From positions 62,001 through 126,000 of the forward strand of contig CALUNW010000005.1 in NCBI GenBank assembly GCA_944322145.1: 64,000 bases of DNA. Reading direction: 5' to 3'. This DNA comes from an uncultured Atopobiaceae bacterium. GTDB taxonomy: Bacteria; Actinomycetota; Coriobacteriia; Coriobacteriales; Atopobiaceae. Under the pieces are notes generated by a model. It ran no database searches. It was not told the origin of the DNA and saw nothing but the letters and a program-made list of their open reading frames with translations. This document shows positions 14,250 to 22,563 of the stretch, in pieces; within the stretch, counting starts at the first letter, position 1, and every line of letters starts with the position of its first letter. Both the position numbers and the translations under genes were made by a program.

Positions 14250-16253
14250 GTGAGACAGGCGGTCGTGGGTCTTCTGGCGCACGTCGACGCGGGCAAGACC
14301 ACGCTCGCGGAGGCCATGCTCGCCGACGCGGGCGCCATCCGCAACCCCGGCCGCGTGGACAGCGGCGACTCGCACCTTGACACCGACGCCATGGAGCGCG
14401 AGCGTGGCATCACGATCTTCTCGTCCAGCGCCGCCCTTAACTGGGACGACGCCCACCTCATGCTTGTGGATGCGCCCGGCCACGTGGACTTCTCCGCCGA
14501 GGCGGAGCGCACGTTGCAGGCCCTCGACTACGCGATCCTCGTGGTGGGCGCCAACGACGGCGTCCAGGGCCACGCCGAGACGCTCTGGGACCTGCTCGAG
14601 CGCCACTCGATCCCGACCTTCGTCTTCGTGAACAAGTGCGACCTGGAAAACCCCGGGCGAGAAGAACTTCTCGCCGAGCTCTCCGCGCGCCTCTCGACGG
14701 GCTGCGTCGACGCGGCCGTGCTGCTTGCCGGCGACCCGGCGGCCACGGAGGAGGCGGCCGCAAGCGACGAGGCAGCTCTGGACGAGTATCTGGAGAGCGG
14801 CGAGCTCGCTCCCGCAACGCTCGCGCGCATCGTGGCCGCCCGCGGGGTCTTCCCGTGCTTTTTCGGCGCGGCGCTGCGCGACGACGGCGTGCGCGAGCTG
14901 CTCGACGGCGTCTCCCGCCTCATCGCCGAGAAGGACTGGCCCACGGAGTTTGCTGCCCGCGTCTACCGCGTGAGTCGCGGCGCCCGCGGCGAGCGGCTCG
15001 CCTGGGTGAAGGTGACGGGCGGCTCGCTGCGCGCTAAGATGCAGCTCGCAGGCAGCGACCGCGGCGTCGCGTGGCAGGAGAAGGTCAACGAGGTGCGCCT
15101 CTATCAGGGCGCGAGCTTCGAGACCGTCGCCGAGGTGCCCGCGGGGCGGATCTGCGCCGTCACGGGCCTCACGCGCGTGGTGCCCGGGAGCCCCCTCGGC
15201 GCCGAGCCTGCCGGCGAGCGCCCGGTGCTTGCGCCCGTCCTGTCCTACCAGGTGATTCCCGAGCCTGGGGCGGATGTCTCCGCGCTCGTGCGGGCGTTGC
15301 GCGAGCTTGCGAGCGAGGACCCGATGCTCGGCGTGACCTGGCATGAGCAGCTGCAGGAGGCGCACGTCCAGCTCATGGGCGAGGTTCAGCAGGACGTGAT
15401 CGCCGAGCTGCTGCGCGAGCGCTACGGCATGAGCGTCGCCTTCGGACCGGGCGGCATCCTCTACAAGGAGACCGTGACCGCACCCGCCGAGGGCGTGGGC
15501 CACTTCGAGCCGCTGCGCCACTACGCCGAGGCGCGCCTCTCCGTGGAGCCGCTTCCGCGCGGCGCCGGCGTGGAGTTTGGCACTCGCTGCTCCACTGACG
15601 ATCTGGACCTCAACTGGCAGCGCCTCGTCCTCACCAACGCGATGGAACGCGACCACCTGGGGACCCTCACGGGCGCGCCGCTCACCGACGTGCGCATCAC
15701 GCTGCTCGCGGGCCGCGCGCACCCCAAGCACACCGAGGGCGGCGACTTCCGTCAGGCAACCTACCGCGCCGTCCGTCAGGCGCTCATGGGCGCGCGCGAG
15801 CGCGGGGAGTGCCTGCTTCTGGAACCGTGGTACCGCTTCCGCCTGACCGTGCCGGCCGACCGCGTGGGCCGCGCGCTCACGGACCTCACGCGCATGGCGG
15901 CCGTCTTCGAGGCCCCCGCGGCGTCCGGCGAGACGGCGCGCATCGTGGGCGAGTTGCCGGCTTCCGAGGTGGGGGAGTACGCGCTCGAGGTGGCTCGCTA
16001 CACGGGCGGGCGCGGGCGGCTCTCGCTGGAACTCGCGGGCTACCGGCCGTGCCACAACGCCGACGAGATCATTGCCGCCGCGGCCTACGACCCCGAGGCC
16101 GACCTCCCCAACACACCGGACTCTGTCTTCTGCAGCCACGGTGCCGGCCACACCGTCAAGTGGTACGACGTCCCGGAGCACGCCCACACCGTCGCCGACC
16201 CCGCGCGGCTGCGCCCGTACCGCCCCGCCGACGCCGCGTTCTTCTCGAAATGA
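14250..16253 (+). CDS. EF-G-like translational GTPase related to TetM/TetO, 667 aa
   Basis: The G domain is complete: AHVDAGKTTL (G1), ERGITI (switch region), DAPGHVDF (G3), NKCD (G4). The N-terminus GLLAHVDAGKTTLAEAML and spacing follow the tetracycline ribosomal protection group rather than EF-G. Domains II-V follow, including the C-terminal EF-G IV/V-like part. At 667 residues it is slightly longer than TetM (639). Many Firmicutes and Actinobacteria carry chromosomal relatives of unknown role that give no resistance, so tetracycline resistance is possible but unproven. It starts at GTG 14250 after AGGAGG, divergent from ABC-F. The stop is in a palindrome. Confidence 0.9.
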   Translation: MRQAVVGLLAHVDAGKTTLAEAMLADAGAIRNPGRVDSGDSHLDTDAMERERGITIFSSSAALNWDDAHLMLVDAPGHVDFSAEAERTLQALDYAILVVGANDGVQGHAETLWDLLERHSIPTFVFVNKCDLENPGREELLAELSARLSTGCVDAAVLLAGDPAATEEAAASDEAALDEYLESGELAPATLARIVAARGVFPCFFGAALRDDGVRELLDGVSRLIAEKDWPTEFAARVYRVSRGARGERLAWVKVTGGSLRAKMQLAGSDRGVAWQEKVNEVRLYQGASFETVAEVPAGRICAVTGLTRVVPGSPLGAEPAGERPVLAPVLSYQVIPEPGADVSALVRALRELASEDPMLGVTWHEQLQEAHVQLMGEVQQDVIAELLRERYGMSVAFGPGGILYKETVTAPAEGVGHFEPLRHYAEARLSVEPLPRGAGVEFGTRCSTDDLDLNWQRLVLTNAMERDHLGTLTGAPLTDVRITLLAGRAHPKHTEGGDFRQATYRAVRQALMGARERGECLLLEPWYRFRLTVPADRVGRALTDLTRMAAVFEAPAASGETARIVGELPASEVGEYALEVARYTGGRGRLSLELAGYRPCHNADEIIAAAAYDPEADLPNTPDSVFCSHGAGHTVKWYDVPEHAHTVADPARLRPYRPADAAFFSK

Positions 16254-16280
16254 TGAAAAGGACTGTCCCTTTTTGATCAT
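16250..16280. repeat. GGACTGTCC palindrome at the TetM-like stop
   Basis: ATGATGAAAAGGACTGTCCC then TTTTTGATCAT. The TGA (16251-16253) of the TetM-like gene lies in the left arm; the GNAT ribosome site follows 12 bases later. Confidence 0.8.
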
Positions 16281-16299
16281 TTGACCACGGAGGCAAGAG

Positions 16300-16785
16300 A
16301 TGAGCAATGAACCCGAGTTCAGATGTGCTAGGCGCGCGGATGTGCCGCTGATCCTTCAGTTCATTCGCGAGCTGGCCGACTACGAGGGCATGCTCGACGA
16401 GGTCGTGGCGGACGAGCCCACGCTCGAGGAGTGGATCTTCGACCGCGGGCGCGCCGAGGTGATCTTTGCGCTGGAAGACGACTGTGAGGTGGGCTTTGCC
16501 CTCTTCTTTCACAATTTCTCGACCTTCCTGGGTCGGGCGGGCATCTACCTGGAGGACCTCTACGTTCGTCCCGAGCACCGCGGCAAGGGCTACGGAAAGG
16601 CGCTGCTCAGACGGCTTGCGCAGATTGCGGTGGAGCGCGGGTGTGGCCGGCTCGAGTGGTGGTGTCTCGACTGGAACCGCCCGAGCATCGATTTCTACCT
16701 CGCGATGGGTGCCGAACCCATGAGCGACTGGACGGTCTATCGCGTGACCGGCGAGGCCCTCAATACTCTCGCTCGGCCAGTGTGA
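16300..16785 (+). CDS. GNAT-family N-acetyltransferase, 161 aa
   Basis: Complete GNAT fold. The N-terminal segment CARRADVPLILQFIRELADY resembles the diamine (spermidine/spermine-type) acetyltransferase group. Motif A is DLYVRPEHRGKGYGKALLRR, with ERGCGRLEWWCLDWNRPSID next and FYLAMGAEPMSDWTVYRV at the end, also typical of that group. A polyamine or thialysine-type amine is a likely acceptor (family knowledge). Start after GGAGGCAAGAG. Confidence 0.92.
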   Translation: MSNEPEFRCARRADVPLILQFIRELADYEGMLDEVVADEPTLEEWIFDRGRAEVIFALEDDCEVGFALFFHNFSTFLGRAGIYLEDLYVRPEHRGKGYGKALLRRLAQIAVERGCGRLEWWCLDWNRPSIDFYLAMGAEPMSDWTVYRVTGEALNTLARPV

Positions 16786-16830
16786 CTCAAAAGCGGGGCA
16801 GATGCTCCGGCGGCTTCTCTCCTCCGCGAC

Positions 16831-17826
16831 CTAGACAAGGTCGTAGGGCATCGCTCGCATCACGAGGTAGAAGAGCGCAAGAATCGGCCACGCCAGCGGG
16901 AAGAAGAAGTACGCCCCGCCCAGCACCACGACGCGCAGCACGTAGAACACTGCCCGGCGCCCGCCCATGCGCTCCTGGGTCTCGCACGACATGCGCACGA
17001 AGGAGCCGCCCGGCGTCGATCCGCCGTGACGCCAGGGCACCACGAGCTCCACCCACGCAAACGCCGCGTAGAGCACGACGTCCATGACGTGCCCGCGCAC
17101 GCCCTCGGAGACGCCGAGCATCGCCAGCGCCAGGACGATGGCGCCGCCCACCACGATCGAAAGAAGCGCGACGAGCAGCGTGTCCAGCCAAAACGCGACG
17201 CAGCGGCGCACGAAGCCCGGCGCGTGCGTGACCTCGCCCTCCTCGGCCAGCGCCCCGGGCGGCAGCACGCGCGCCAGCGCCGACGCGCACAGCCATCCCA
17301 CCGTAGCTCCGGTCGTGTTGTAGATGAGGTCGTCGACGTCGGCCGTGCGGTAGGCGTACCGGTAGATGCCAAAGAGTCCCGTGCCCTGCGCCGCCTCGAT
17401 GCAAAGAGACGCCAGCAGACCCACGATCACCGACCGCCAGAAGCCCCAGCGCAGCAGGCGCCCCGCGATGAAGCCGAGCGGCATGAACAACACGACGTTG
17501 AACACTATCTGCGGCAGCGTGCTCACGCCCTCGCGCCGGAAGTCGCCCACGAAGGCGAGCGGGTCCAGCTGCCAGGGCACGCCGTAGGTGATGCCGAGGC
17601 CGGAGGTTCCGCTCGGCAGCGGGTAGAGCGTGAAGCACCCCAGGCCCAGCACATAGAGCACGGCGAGGTAGGTGGAGATCACCGTCCCAACCCGCAGCCG
17701 ACCGTCGCGGTGGTAGACCCACGCCAGGATCGGCAGCGTGAGCACCACCGAGGCCAGCGGCCAGAGCACCAGCGCCATGAGGAAGTTGTCCGTGTACCCG
17801 GAGAGGAAGCGCCTGATGAGGTTCAT
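16831..17826 (-). CDS. VanZ-family/RDD-like fusion membrane protein, 331 aa
   Basis: The first 190 residues are VanZ-like: several helices with RVGTVISTYLAVLYVLGLGC then FTLYPLP, and NVVLFMPLGFIAGRL then ADVDDLIYNTTGATVGW, the conserved acidic signature. The last about 130 residues form an RDD-type module (RRCVAFWLDTLLVALLSIVV, ending RAMPYDLV). VanZ domains are linked to teicoplanin or lipoglycopeptide tolerance in some contexts, but most members are uncharacterised. The ATG at 17826 marks the first membrane domain; the frame continues upstream only through repeat DNA. Confidence 0.88.
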   Translation of the reverse strand: MNLIRRFLSGYTDNFLMALVLWPLASVVLTLPILAWVYHRDGRLRVGTVISTYLAVLYVLGLGCFTLYPLPSGTSGLGITYGVPWQLDPLAFVGDFRREGVSTLPQIVFNVVLFMPLGFIAGRLLRWGFWRSVIVGLLASLCIEAAQGTGLFGIYRYAYRTADVDDLIYNTTGATVGWLCASALARVLPPGALAEEGEVTHAPGFVRRCVAFWLDTLLVALLSIVVGGAIVLALAMLGVSEGVRGHVMDVVLYAAFAWVELVVPWRHGGSTPGGSFVRMSCETQERMGGRRAVFYVLRVVVLGGAYFFFPLAWPILALFYLVMRAMPYDLV

Positions 17827-17927
17827 GTCGTCCGCTCTTCTCGAATGTGTTGCTGGGCTCATTGTGAGGGAACTGACGGCGCGCTGCCATCGACGTGCCT
17901 TACGGTTTTGCAAGAGTCGGCCTCGTC

Positions 17928-18096
17928 CTGAGGGTATGTACACCCAGCCTTGAGGGTATGTACACCCAGCCTTGAGGGTATGTACACCCAGCCCCGAGGT
18001 TCTTCTCGCAAAGCCGCAGGTCAGCGCCACGGCCGAGAAGAACAAGCGGGTTGGGACGTGCACATACCCTCAAGGGGTGCTGTACACACCCTCATC
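17928..18096. repeat. TGTACA inverted-repeat array, copy 2
   Basis: Three direct copies of GAGGGTATGTACACCCAGCC at exactly 22-base spacing (17930, 17952, 17974) face inverted copies CACATACCCTC and TGTACACACCCTC. Between them lie GTTCTTCTC (18000) and GAGAAGAAC (18034), an inverted pair of the recurrent motif. This copy lies between divergent genes, so it is not simply a terminator. Confidence 0.85.
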
Positions 18097-18110
18097 ACGG
18101 AGCAAATAGG

Positions 18111-18125
18111 GGGGATGACATCCCC
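18111..18125. promoter_or_regulatory. GGGGATGACATCCCC palindrome
   Basis: A perfect 6-bp inverted repeat around GAC, flanked on both sides by AAATAG, upstream of the MFS gene. It may be an operator or part of a small hairpin. Confidence 0.4.
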
Positions 18126-18147
18126 AAATAGGCGCGCTATCATGTGA

Positions 18148-18161
18148 TGGAAACGTTTCCA
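18148..18161. promoter_or_regulatory. LacI-type operator TGGAAACGTTTCCA
   Basis: A perfect 14-bp palindrome matching the GGAAACGTTTCC operator class bound by many LacI/GalR regulators. It is 42 bases upstream of the MFS start, so the transporter is probably repressed by a LacI protein. No LacI gene is in this window. Confidence 0.7.
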
Positions 18162-18203
18162 CGCCAGCAACTAGCGCCGACAAGTGAAGGGGGAGCGCCC
18201 CGC

Positions 18204-19403
18204 ATGACTATCGTTCTTCTCGTCGTCATCTACGTGGCCTTTGTTGGCCTGGGCATTCCCGACTCGCTCCTGGGTGCGGCGTGGCCCGCCATGCACGCCG
18301 ACCTCGGGCTTCCGGTCTCGATGGGCAGCGTCATCACGATGATCGTCAGCTGCGGGACCATCGTCTCCAGCCTCTCCTCGGCCGCCGTGATCAACCGCTT
18401 TGGGACCGGCCGCGTGACGGCGTTCTCCACCACGCTCACGACGCTCGCCCTCCTGGGCTTTGCGCTCGCGCCCAACATCGCGTGGCTCTGCGCGCTCTCC
18501 ATACCGCTTGGCCTGGGCGCCGGCTCCATCGACACGGCGCTCAACAACTACGTGGCGCTGCACTACAAGGCCACGCACATGAACTTCCTGCACTGCGCCT
18601 ACGGCGTGGGCGTGACCATCAGCCCGTTCATCATGTCCGTGGCGCTTTCCGCCGGGACGTGGCGCGAGGGCTATCTCGGCGCAACGGCCTGCCAGGCGGC
18701 GATCGCGCTGCTCACGATTGCGATCCTGCCGCTCTGGGGCAAGGTCGCGCACGTCCAGGAGGCTCAGGGCGAGCAGGACGTGGAGCCCCGCACGGAGAGC
18801 CCCCTCAAGCTGGTCCGCCGCCGCGACGTGCGCCTGGCCTGCCTCGTCTTCCTGGCGTCCGTCGCGATCGAGGGCATCTGCAACACCTGGTGCACGAGCT
18901 ACCTCGTCGGGGCGCGCGGCATGGGCGCCGGCGAGGCCGCGGGTATGGTGACCGTCTACTACGTGGGCGTGACCGCCGGACGCTTCCTGTCCGGCGTGCT
19001 CGCCAACCGGCTCTCGAGCAAGCAGCTCGTGGGGCTGGGGCAGGCGATCACCCTAGCGGCGGTGCTCGTCCTTCTCGCCCCGCTGCCCGTGTCCGCCGCG
19101 CCCGTGGGGCTCTTTCTGGTGGGCTTTGGCAACAGCCCGCTCTATCCCAACATGCTGCACCTGACGCCGCGCCTCTTTGGCCGCGAGCTCTCCCAGTCGG
19201 TCATCGGCGTGCAGATGGCCGCGTCCTACGTGGGCTCGCTCGCGATCGCGCCGCTGTTTGGCGTGGTGGGGCAGGCCTTTGGCTTCTGGCTCTTCCCGGT
19301 GGCGCTGCTCGTGCTGGGGCTCGTGGTCACAGGCGCGTTTCTCGTGCTCATGCGCCTCAAGGGCTGGAGGCCGCGCGAGTATGCCCGCCGCATCCGCGGA
19401 TAG
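18204..19403 (+). CDS. MFS transporter, 399 aa
   Basis: Twelve hydrophobic segments with the sugar-transporter-like layout: VVIYVAFVGLGIPDSLLGAA at the start, AAVINRFGTGRVTAFSTTLT at the loop 2-3 region, a central cytoplasmic loop (about 195-215) and GNSPLYPNMLHLTPRLFG in the C half, reminiscent of FucP/Bsc6-like members. The substrate is probably a sugar or related organic molecule, in keeping with the LacI-type operator. The ATG at 18204 follows GAAGGGGGA; the earlier ATG at 18144 would place the operator inside the coding region and is rejected. Confidence 0.88.
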   Translation: MTIVLLVVIYVAFVGLGIPDSLLGAAWPAMHADLGLPVSMGSVITMIVSCGTIVSSLSSAAVINRFGTGRVTAFSTTLTTLALLGFALAPNIAWLCALSIPLGLGAGSIDTALNNYVALHYKATHMNFLHCAYGVGVTISPFIMSVALSAGTWREGYLGATACQAAIALLTIAILPLWGKVAHVQEAQGEQDVEPRTESPLKLVRRRDVRLACLVFLASVAIEGICNTWCTSYLVGARGMGAGEAAGMVTVYYVGVTAGRFLSGVLANRLSSKQLVGLGQAITLAAVLVLLAPLPVSAAPVGLFLVGFGNSPLYPNMLHLTPRLFGRELSQSVIGVQMAASYVGSLAIAPLFGVVGQAFGFWLFPVALLVLGLVVTGAFLVLMRLKGWRPREYARRIRG

Positions 19404-19423
19404 CGACGTCGCCTTCGGCGGGG

Positions 19424-19490
19424 TTCTCCGCGAAAATACGGCGGTTTGAGTCCTATGGTAACGTTATCAACTGCCAGAATTTCGCGGAGA
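19424..19490. terminator. hairpin after the MFS gene
   Basis: TTCTCCGCGAAAAT and ATTTCGCGGAGAA form the arms, with inner GGCGGTT/AACTGCC. It may terminate MFS transcription and separates it from the PH-domain gene. It lacks a T-run, so assignment is tentative. Confidence 0.5.
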
Positions 19491-19547
19491 ACGTGCCTGG
19501 CGGCGATTGGGGCGCCGCATGCGGTGAAGCGAGAGGGGCGGTGGCGC

Positions 19548-20021
19548 ATGCGCATCTACAAGGGCAATCCCGAGCTCGTCTTTCGCGGCAGGGTCGCGCC
19601 GTGGTACGGGGCGCTCTCGGGCATCGTCTGCGTGGCTGCCGCGGTGCTGGCGCTGCAGCCGGGGATGCCCGCGGTGGTGCCGGCGGCCGTGCTCGTCGTC
19701 GGGGCGGTCGCGCTCTGGCCCGTGGTGGTGCGCAACCGCGTCGAGCTCTACGGCGACCGCCTGGAGATCGTCTTTGGTTGGGGCCGCACGATCATCCCGT
19801 ACGACCACGTGCGTGACGTGCGTCGCTCCGCCGGGGCGCTCGCGTCTGACGAGTTCACCGGGCACGTGGCGGCAGCCTCGACGGACACCGTCTATATCGA
19901 CGCGCCGATCGACGGCGACGCCGTGGTCTCGGTGCTCGGCAACGACCACCTGGTGACGGAGCTGCGCCGCCGCGCGAGGCTCGACGCGGCGGGTGCGCCT
20001 GGGCAAGACGGCGCCGAGTAA
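19548..20021 (+). CDS. PH-like domain membrane protein, 157 aa
   Basis: After a short cytoplasmic start (MRIYKGNPELVFRGRVAPWY), two membrane helices span about residues 22-60 and are followed by a bacterial pleckstrin-homology-like domain (RVELYGDRLEIVFGWGRTII, then PYDHVRDVRRS). The layout follows YdbT/bPH-type membrane proteins. Function unknown. ATG 19548 has GAGAGGGGCGG upstream. It converges with the methyltransferase gene across a long terminator hairpin. Confidence 0.75.
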   Translation: MRIYKGNPELVFRGRVAPWYGALSGIVCVAAAVLALQPGMPAVVPAAVLVVGAVALWPVVVRNRVELYGDRLEIVFGWGRTIIPYDHVRDVRRSAGALASDEFTGHVAAASTDTVYIDAPIDGDAVVSVLGNDHLVTELRRRARLDAAGAPGQDGAE

Positions 20022-20083
20022 GAGCAATCTGCCAAAAGCGCCCTCCCGAGGGGCCTGTTTTGGCAGAAAACTCTTACTCGGCG
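20012..20083. terminator. bidirectional terminator hairpin
   Basis: CGCCGAGTAAGAG and CTCTTACTCGGCG form the outer arms, CTGCCAAAA and TTTTGGCAG the inner arms, and CCCTC/GAGGGG the tip. It lies exactly between two convergent genes and includes the stop codon region of the PH-domain gene. GAGAAGGAC and GAGAAGAAC follow at 20092 and 20110. Confidence 0.75.
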
Positions 20084-20125
20084 GGATGTGCCGAGAAGGA
20101 CATGTAGTCGAGAAGAACGCGCCGC

Positions 20126-20965
20126 CTACGCCGGGCGCCGCGCCACGACGGCAAACGTGAGCGGGATGCGCGGCGCGCCTTCGGGCATGGTCCAGCCGTC
20201 GGGCGTCTCGACCAGGCAGGGAAGCGACTGCCACTCGGCAAACGGGCTCTCGCGGAAGTCCTCGATCAAAAGGCCGGCCGCCAGCAGGCTGCCCAGGATC
20301 TCCTGGAAGTCGTGGCTCCAGTTGTGCGCGCTCGCGTGCGCGATGGCGCCGGCCGACCCGGGCACGTAGCTTCCGTCGTCCTCGTAGTCGTCGCAGAAGC
20401 CGGAGAGGTAGTCGGCGTGCACCTCGAGCGACTCGTAGAGCAGGGCGCCCAGCAGCGGGTGGTCGTCGCGGACCAGGAGAATGCCGCCGGGCGCAAGCAG
20501 TTGCGCAATCGATCGCGCCCAATCCGCGAGCTCCGGCAGCCACTGGAGCGCGCCCGTGCCGGTGACCACGACGTCGAACTGCCGGCCGATGGCGTCGGCG
20601 GCGCGCCGCGCGTCGCCCTCGACGTAGGTGACGCGTGCGTCCGCTCGCGCCGTGATCTCGCGCGCCCGCTCGAGCGAGGCGGGGGAGAAGTCCAGGCCCC
20701 AGACCTCGGCGGCGCCGAGGCGCTCCCAGCAGAGCGTGTCCGTGCCGATGTGGCACTGCAGGTGAAGCACAGAGCGGCCGTCGAGCTCGTCTGGGCCCAG
20801 GTGCGGGCGCAGGACCTCAAAGTCGCGCCGCGCCACCGGCGAGACGTACGATCGGTCCGCAACCAGCCGCTCCACCTCGTAGAACGGCGAGGCGGTGTGC
20901 ACCCCCGCCCGGTCGTCCCAGTTGGCGCGGTTCTCGGCCACGCGCCAGTCGTTCTTCTCGTCCAT
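20126..20965 (-). CDS. class I SAM-dependent methyltransferase, 279 aa
   Basis: Rossmann-type methyltransferase with motif I VLHLQCHIGTDTLCWERLGA, motif II VWGLDFSPASLERAREI, GDARRAADAIG for the post-II acidic loop and FDVVVTGTGALQWLPELADW for motif IV. The leading ENRANWDDRAGVHTASPFYE segment is typical of a group annotated only as class I methyltransferases. The acceptor is unknown. The gene starts 16 bases before a GGGACAG palindrome, and the kinase-like gene ends upstream of it on the same strand. Confidence 0.9.
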   Translation of the reverse strand: MDEKNDWRVAENRANWDDRAGVHTASPFYEVERLVADRSYVSPVARRDFEVLRPHLGPDELDGRSVLHLQCHIGTDTLCWERLGAAEVWGLDFSPASLERAREITARADARVTYVEGDARRAADAIGRQFDVVVTGTGALQWLPELADWARSIAQLLAPGGILLVRDDHPLLGALLYESLEVHADYLSGFCDDYEDDGSYVPGSAGAIAHASAHNWSHDFQEILGSLLAAGLLIEDFRESPFAEWQSLPCLVETPDGWTMPEGAPRIPLTFAVVARRPA

Positions 20966-20980
20966 GCGTCTCTCCCTGAC

Positions 20981-21007
20981 GTGGAAAAGGGACAGTCTCT
21001 ATTCCAC
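20981..21007. repeat. GGGACAGTCTC palindrome at a stop codon
   Basis: GTGGAAAAGGGACAGTCTC then TATTCCAC. The TAG that ends the kinase-like gene (minus strand, 20999-21001) is inside it. Confidence 0.75.
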
Positions 21008-21532
21008 AGATTCGGCTAACGGGGTGGCGAGCTTCCAAAGGAGCCCGCCCGGTATGATGGCACGCTCGACGTCCTCTCGAGAGCGCAGCTCGACGAGCCG
21101 GCATCCCGGCGGGCGGGCGCCAAGGATCTCGCGGATTCGCGGCAGCTGCTCGTCCGGGAAGCGCCTCACGTAGTCGGCAAACTCGGGGTCGAGCTCCGTC
21201 TCCTGCCAGGGCAGGTCCTCGCGCGTCGTGCCGATGCGCGCCCAAACTCCCTCGAGGCACGTCTCGAGCGGCAGGTCGAGAAGCACGACCAGGTCGGCGC
21301 GCTCGATGCGCTCGGGAAGCGTCCTCAGGTAGGTCCCGTCGATGATCCAGCGTTCCCGGGACACGAGCTCGGCGTGCGCGGCATCAAACTCGGCTCTCGT
21401 GACGTGGTCGCCGTCGGGAAGGTGCCAGAGCATGTCGAGGTAGTGGAGCGGGAGGCCGGAGAGGTCGCGGAGGCGGCGCGCGAGCGTCGACTTGCCCGAG
21501 CCCGGGCTCCCTATGATGGCGACGCGTCTCAA
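20999..21532 (-). CDS. P-loop kinase / DNA topology modulation (FlaR-like) protein, 177 aa
   Basis: RRVAIIGSPGSGKSTLARRL carries the Walker A. PLHYLDMLWHLPDGDHVTRA, then ERWIIDGTYLRTLPERIERA and LVVLLDLPLETCLEGVWARI, are the pattern of the adenylate-kinase-like FlaR/topology modulation family, whose true substrate is uncertain. The best start is TTG 21532, preceded by AAGGAAGGGAC; no ATG or GTG is suitably placed, and a long open frame continuing upstream is antisense to neighbouring genes. The last residues (ESVE) are encoded at the edge of a palindrome. Confidence 0.85.
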   Translation of the reverse strand: MRRVAIIGSPGSGKSTLARRLRDLSGLPLHYLDMLWHLPDGDHVTRAEFDAAHAELVSRERWIIDGTYLRTLPERIERADLVVLLDLPLETCLEGVWARIGTTREDLPWQETELDPEFADYVRRFPDEQLPRIREILGARPPGCRLVELRSREDVERAIIPGGLLWKLATPLAESVE

Positions 21533-21625
21533 AGTCCCTTCCTTTGCCGGCAACGAACGGGGCAGAGAGTATACATTGGCCTTGGTCGCGCTACAATGCC
21601 GGCAGAGCGGCGAAGGGAGCTCATC

Positions 21626-22537
21626 ATGGCAATCGAGCGCGTGGCGATTCTGGGCAGGGGAGCGGTGGGCCTGCTCTACGGGACCATTGCCGAGAAGAAC
21701 CTCGGGCCGCAGGCCGTCGAGTACGTGATGGACGACGAGCGCTACGCGCGCCACGCCGGCGAGCTGCCCACCGTGAACGGCGAGCCGTGCCGAATCCGCA
21801 CCGTTTCCGCAAGCGAGGCAGAGCCCGTCGACCTGGTGGTCCTTGCGATCAAGGCACCGGGGATGCCCGAGGCGCTCGACACCATGGAGCGCCTCGTGGG
21901 GCCGCGCACCGCCATCGCGTCGCTGGTCAACGGCGTCACGAGCGAGGAGCGCATTGCCGAGCGCTTTGGCTGGGAGCGCACCGTGCTCTCCGTGGCGCAG
22001 GGCATGGACGCGGTCTTCATCGGGACGGACATGACCTATAGCCACCCCGGCGAGATCCGCTTTGGCGCGGCGCCGGGGACGGCCGCGGGCGTGGTCGAGG
22101 ACGTCGCCGACCTCTACGCCCGCGCGGGCATCCCGCACGTGGTGGAGGCCGACATCCGCCACCGCATGTGGACGAAGCTCATGCTCAACGTTGGGATAAA
22201 CCAGGTCTGCATGGTCTACGGCGGCACCTACGGGTCTGCAAGCGAGCCCGGCAGCGAGCAGAACCGCTGCTTCGTGGCTGCCATGCGCGAGGCCCTGGCC
22301 GTGGCCCGCGCCGAGGGAGTGGACGTCACGGAGGCGGACCTCGCGCAGATGGCAGCGCTCGTGGCCTCGCTCGACCCGGAGGGCATGCCGTCGATGGCGC
22401 AGGACCGCATCAACGAGAAGCTCACCGAGGTCGAGGAGTTCTCCGGCACGATCATTCGGCTTGCCGAGAGGCACGGCCTGCTCGTGCCCACCAACCGCTG
22501 GCTCTACGAGCGCATCCGCGCGCTCGAGGTCTGTTAA
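21626..22537 (+). CDS. ketopantoate reductase-family dehydrogenase (ApbA/PanE-like), 303 aa
   Basis: RVAILGRGAVGLLYGTIAEK is the NADP-binding glycine motif. VVLAIKAPGMPEAL and IASLVNGVTSEERIAERFGW correspond to the second Rossmann part. WTKLMLNVGINQVCMVYGGT contains the family's catalytic Lys-Asn pair. Members of this family are not all PanE, so the substrate (2-dehydropantoate or another 2-oxo acid) is not assigned. Start at 21626 follows GAAGGGAG. The TAA is inside the palindrome that follows. Confidence 0.88.
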   Translation: MAIERVAILGRGAVGLLYGTIAEKNLGPQAVEYVMDDERYARHAGELPTVNGEPCRIRTVSASEAEPVDLVVLAIKAPGMPEALDTMERLVGPRTAIASLVNGVTSEERIAERFGWERTVLSVAQGMDAVFIGTDMTYSHPGEIRFGAAPGTAAGVVEDVADLYARAGIPHVVEADIRHRMWTKLMLNVGINQVCMVYGGTYGSASEPGSEQNRCFVAAMREALAVARAEGVDVTEADLAQMAALVASLDPEGMPSMAQDRINEKLTEVEEFSGTIIRLAERHGLLVPTNRWLYERIRALEVC

Positions 22538-22562
22538 TTGGGGACTGTCCCCAATTAACAGA
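22530..22562. repeat. GGGGACTGTCCCC palindrome between convergent genes
   Basis: TCTGTTAATTGGGGACTGTC then CCCAATTAACAGA is perfect. The left arm carries the TAA of the dehydrogenase; the antiporter's stop is two bases beyond the right arm. It is well placed as a two-way terminator. Confidence 0.88.
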
Positions 22563-22563
22563 C

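Noticed and set aside
14250-16253. Naming the gene tet(M) or tet(W)
   Set aside because: Similarity is at family level only; chromosomal non-resistance relatives are common.
17928-18096. CRISPR array from evenly spaced repeats
   Set aside because: Spacing equals the repeat length (22 bases), with no unique spacers, both orientations present and no cas genes.
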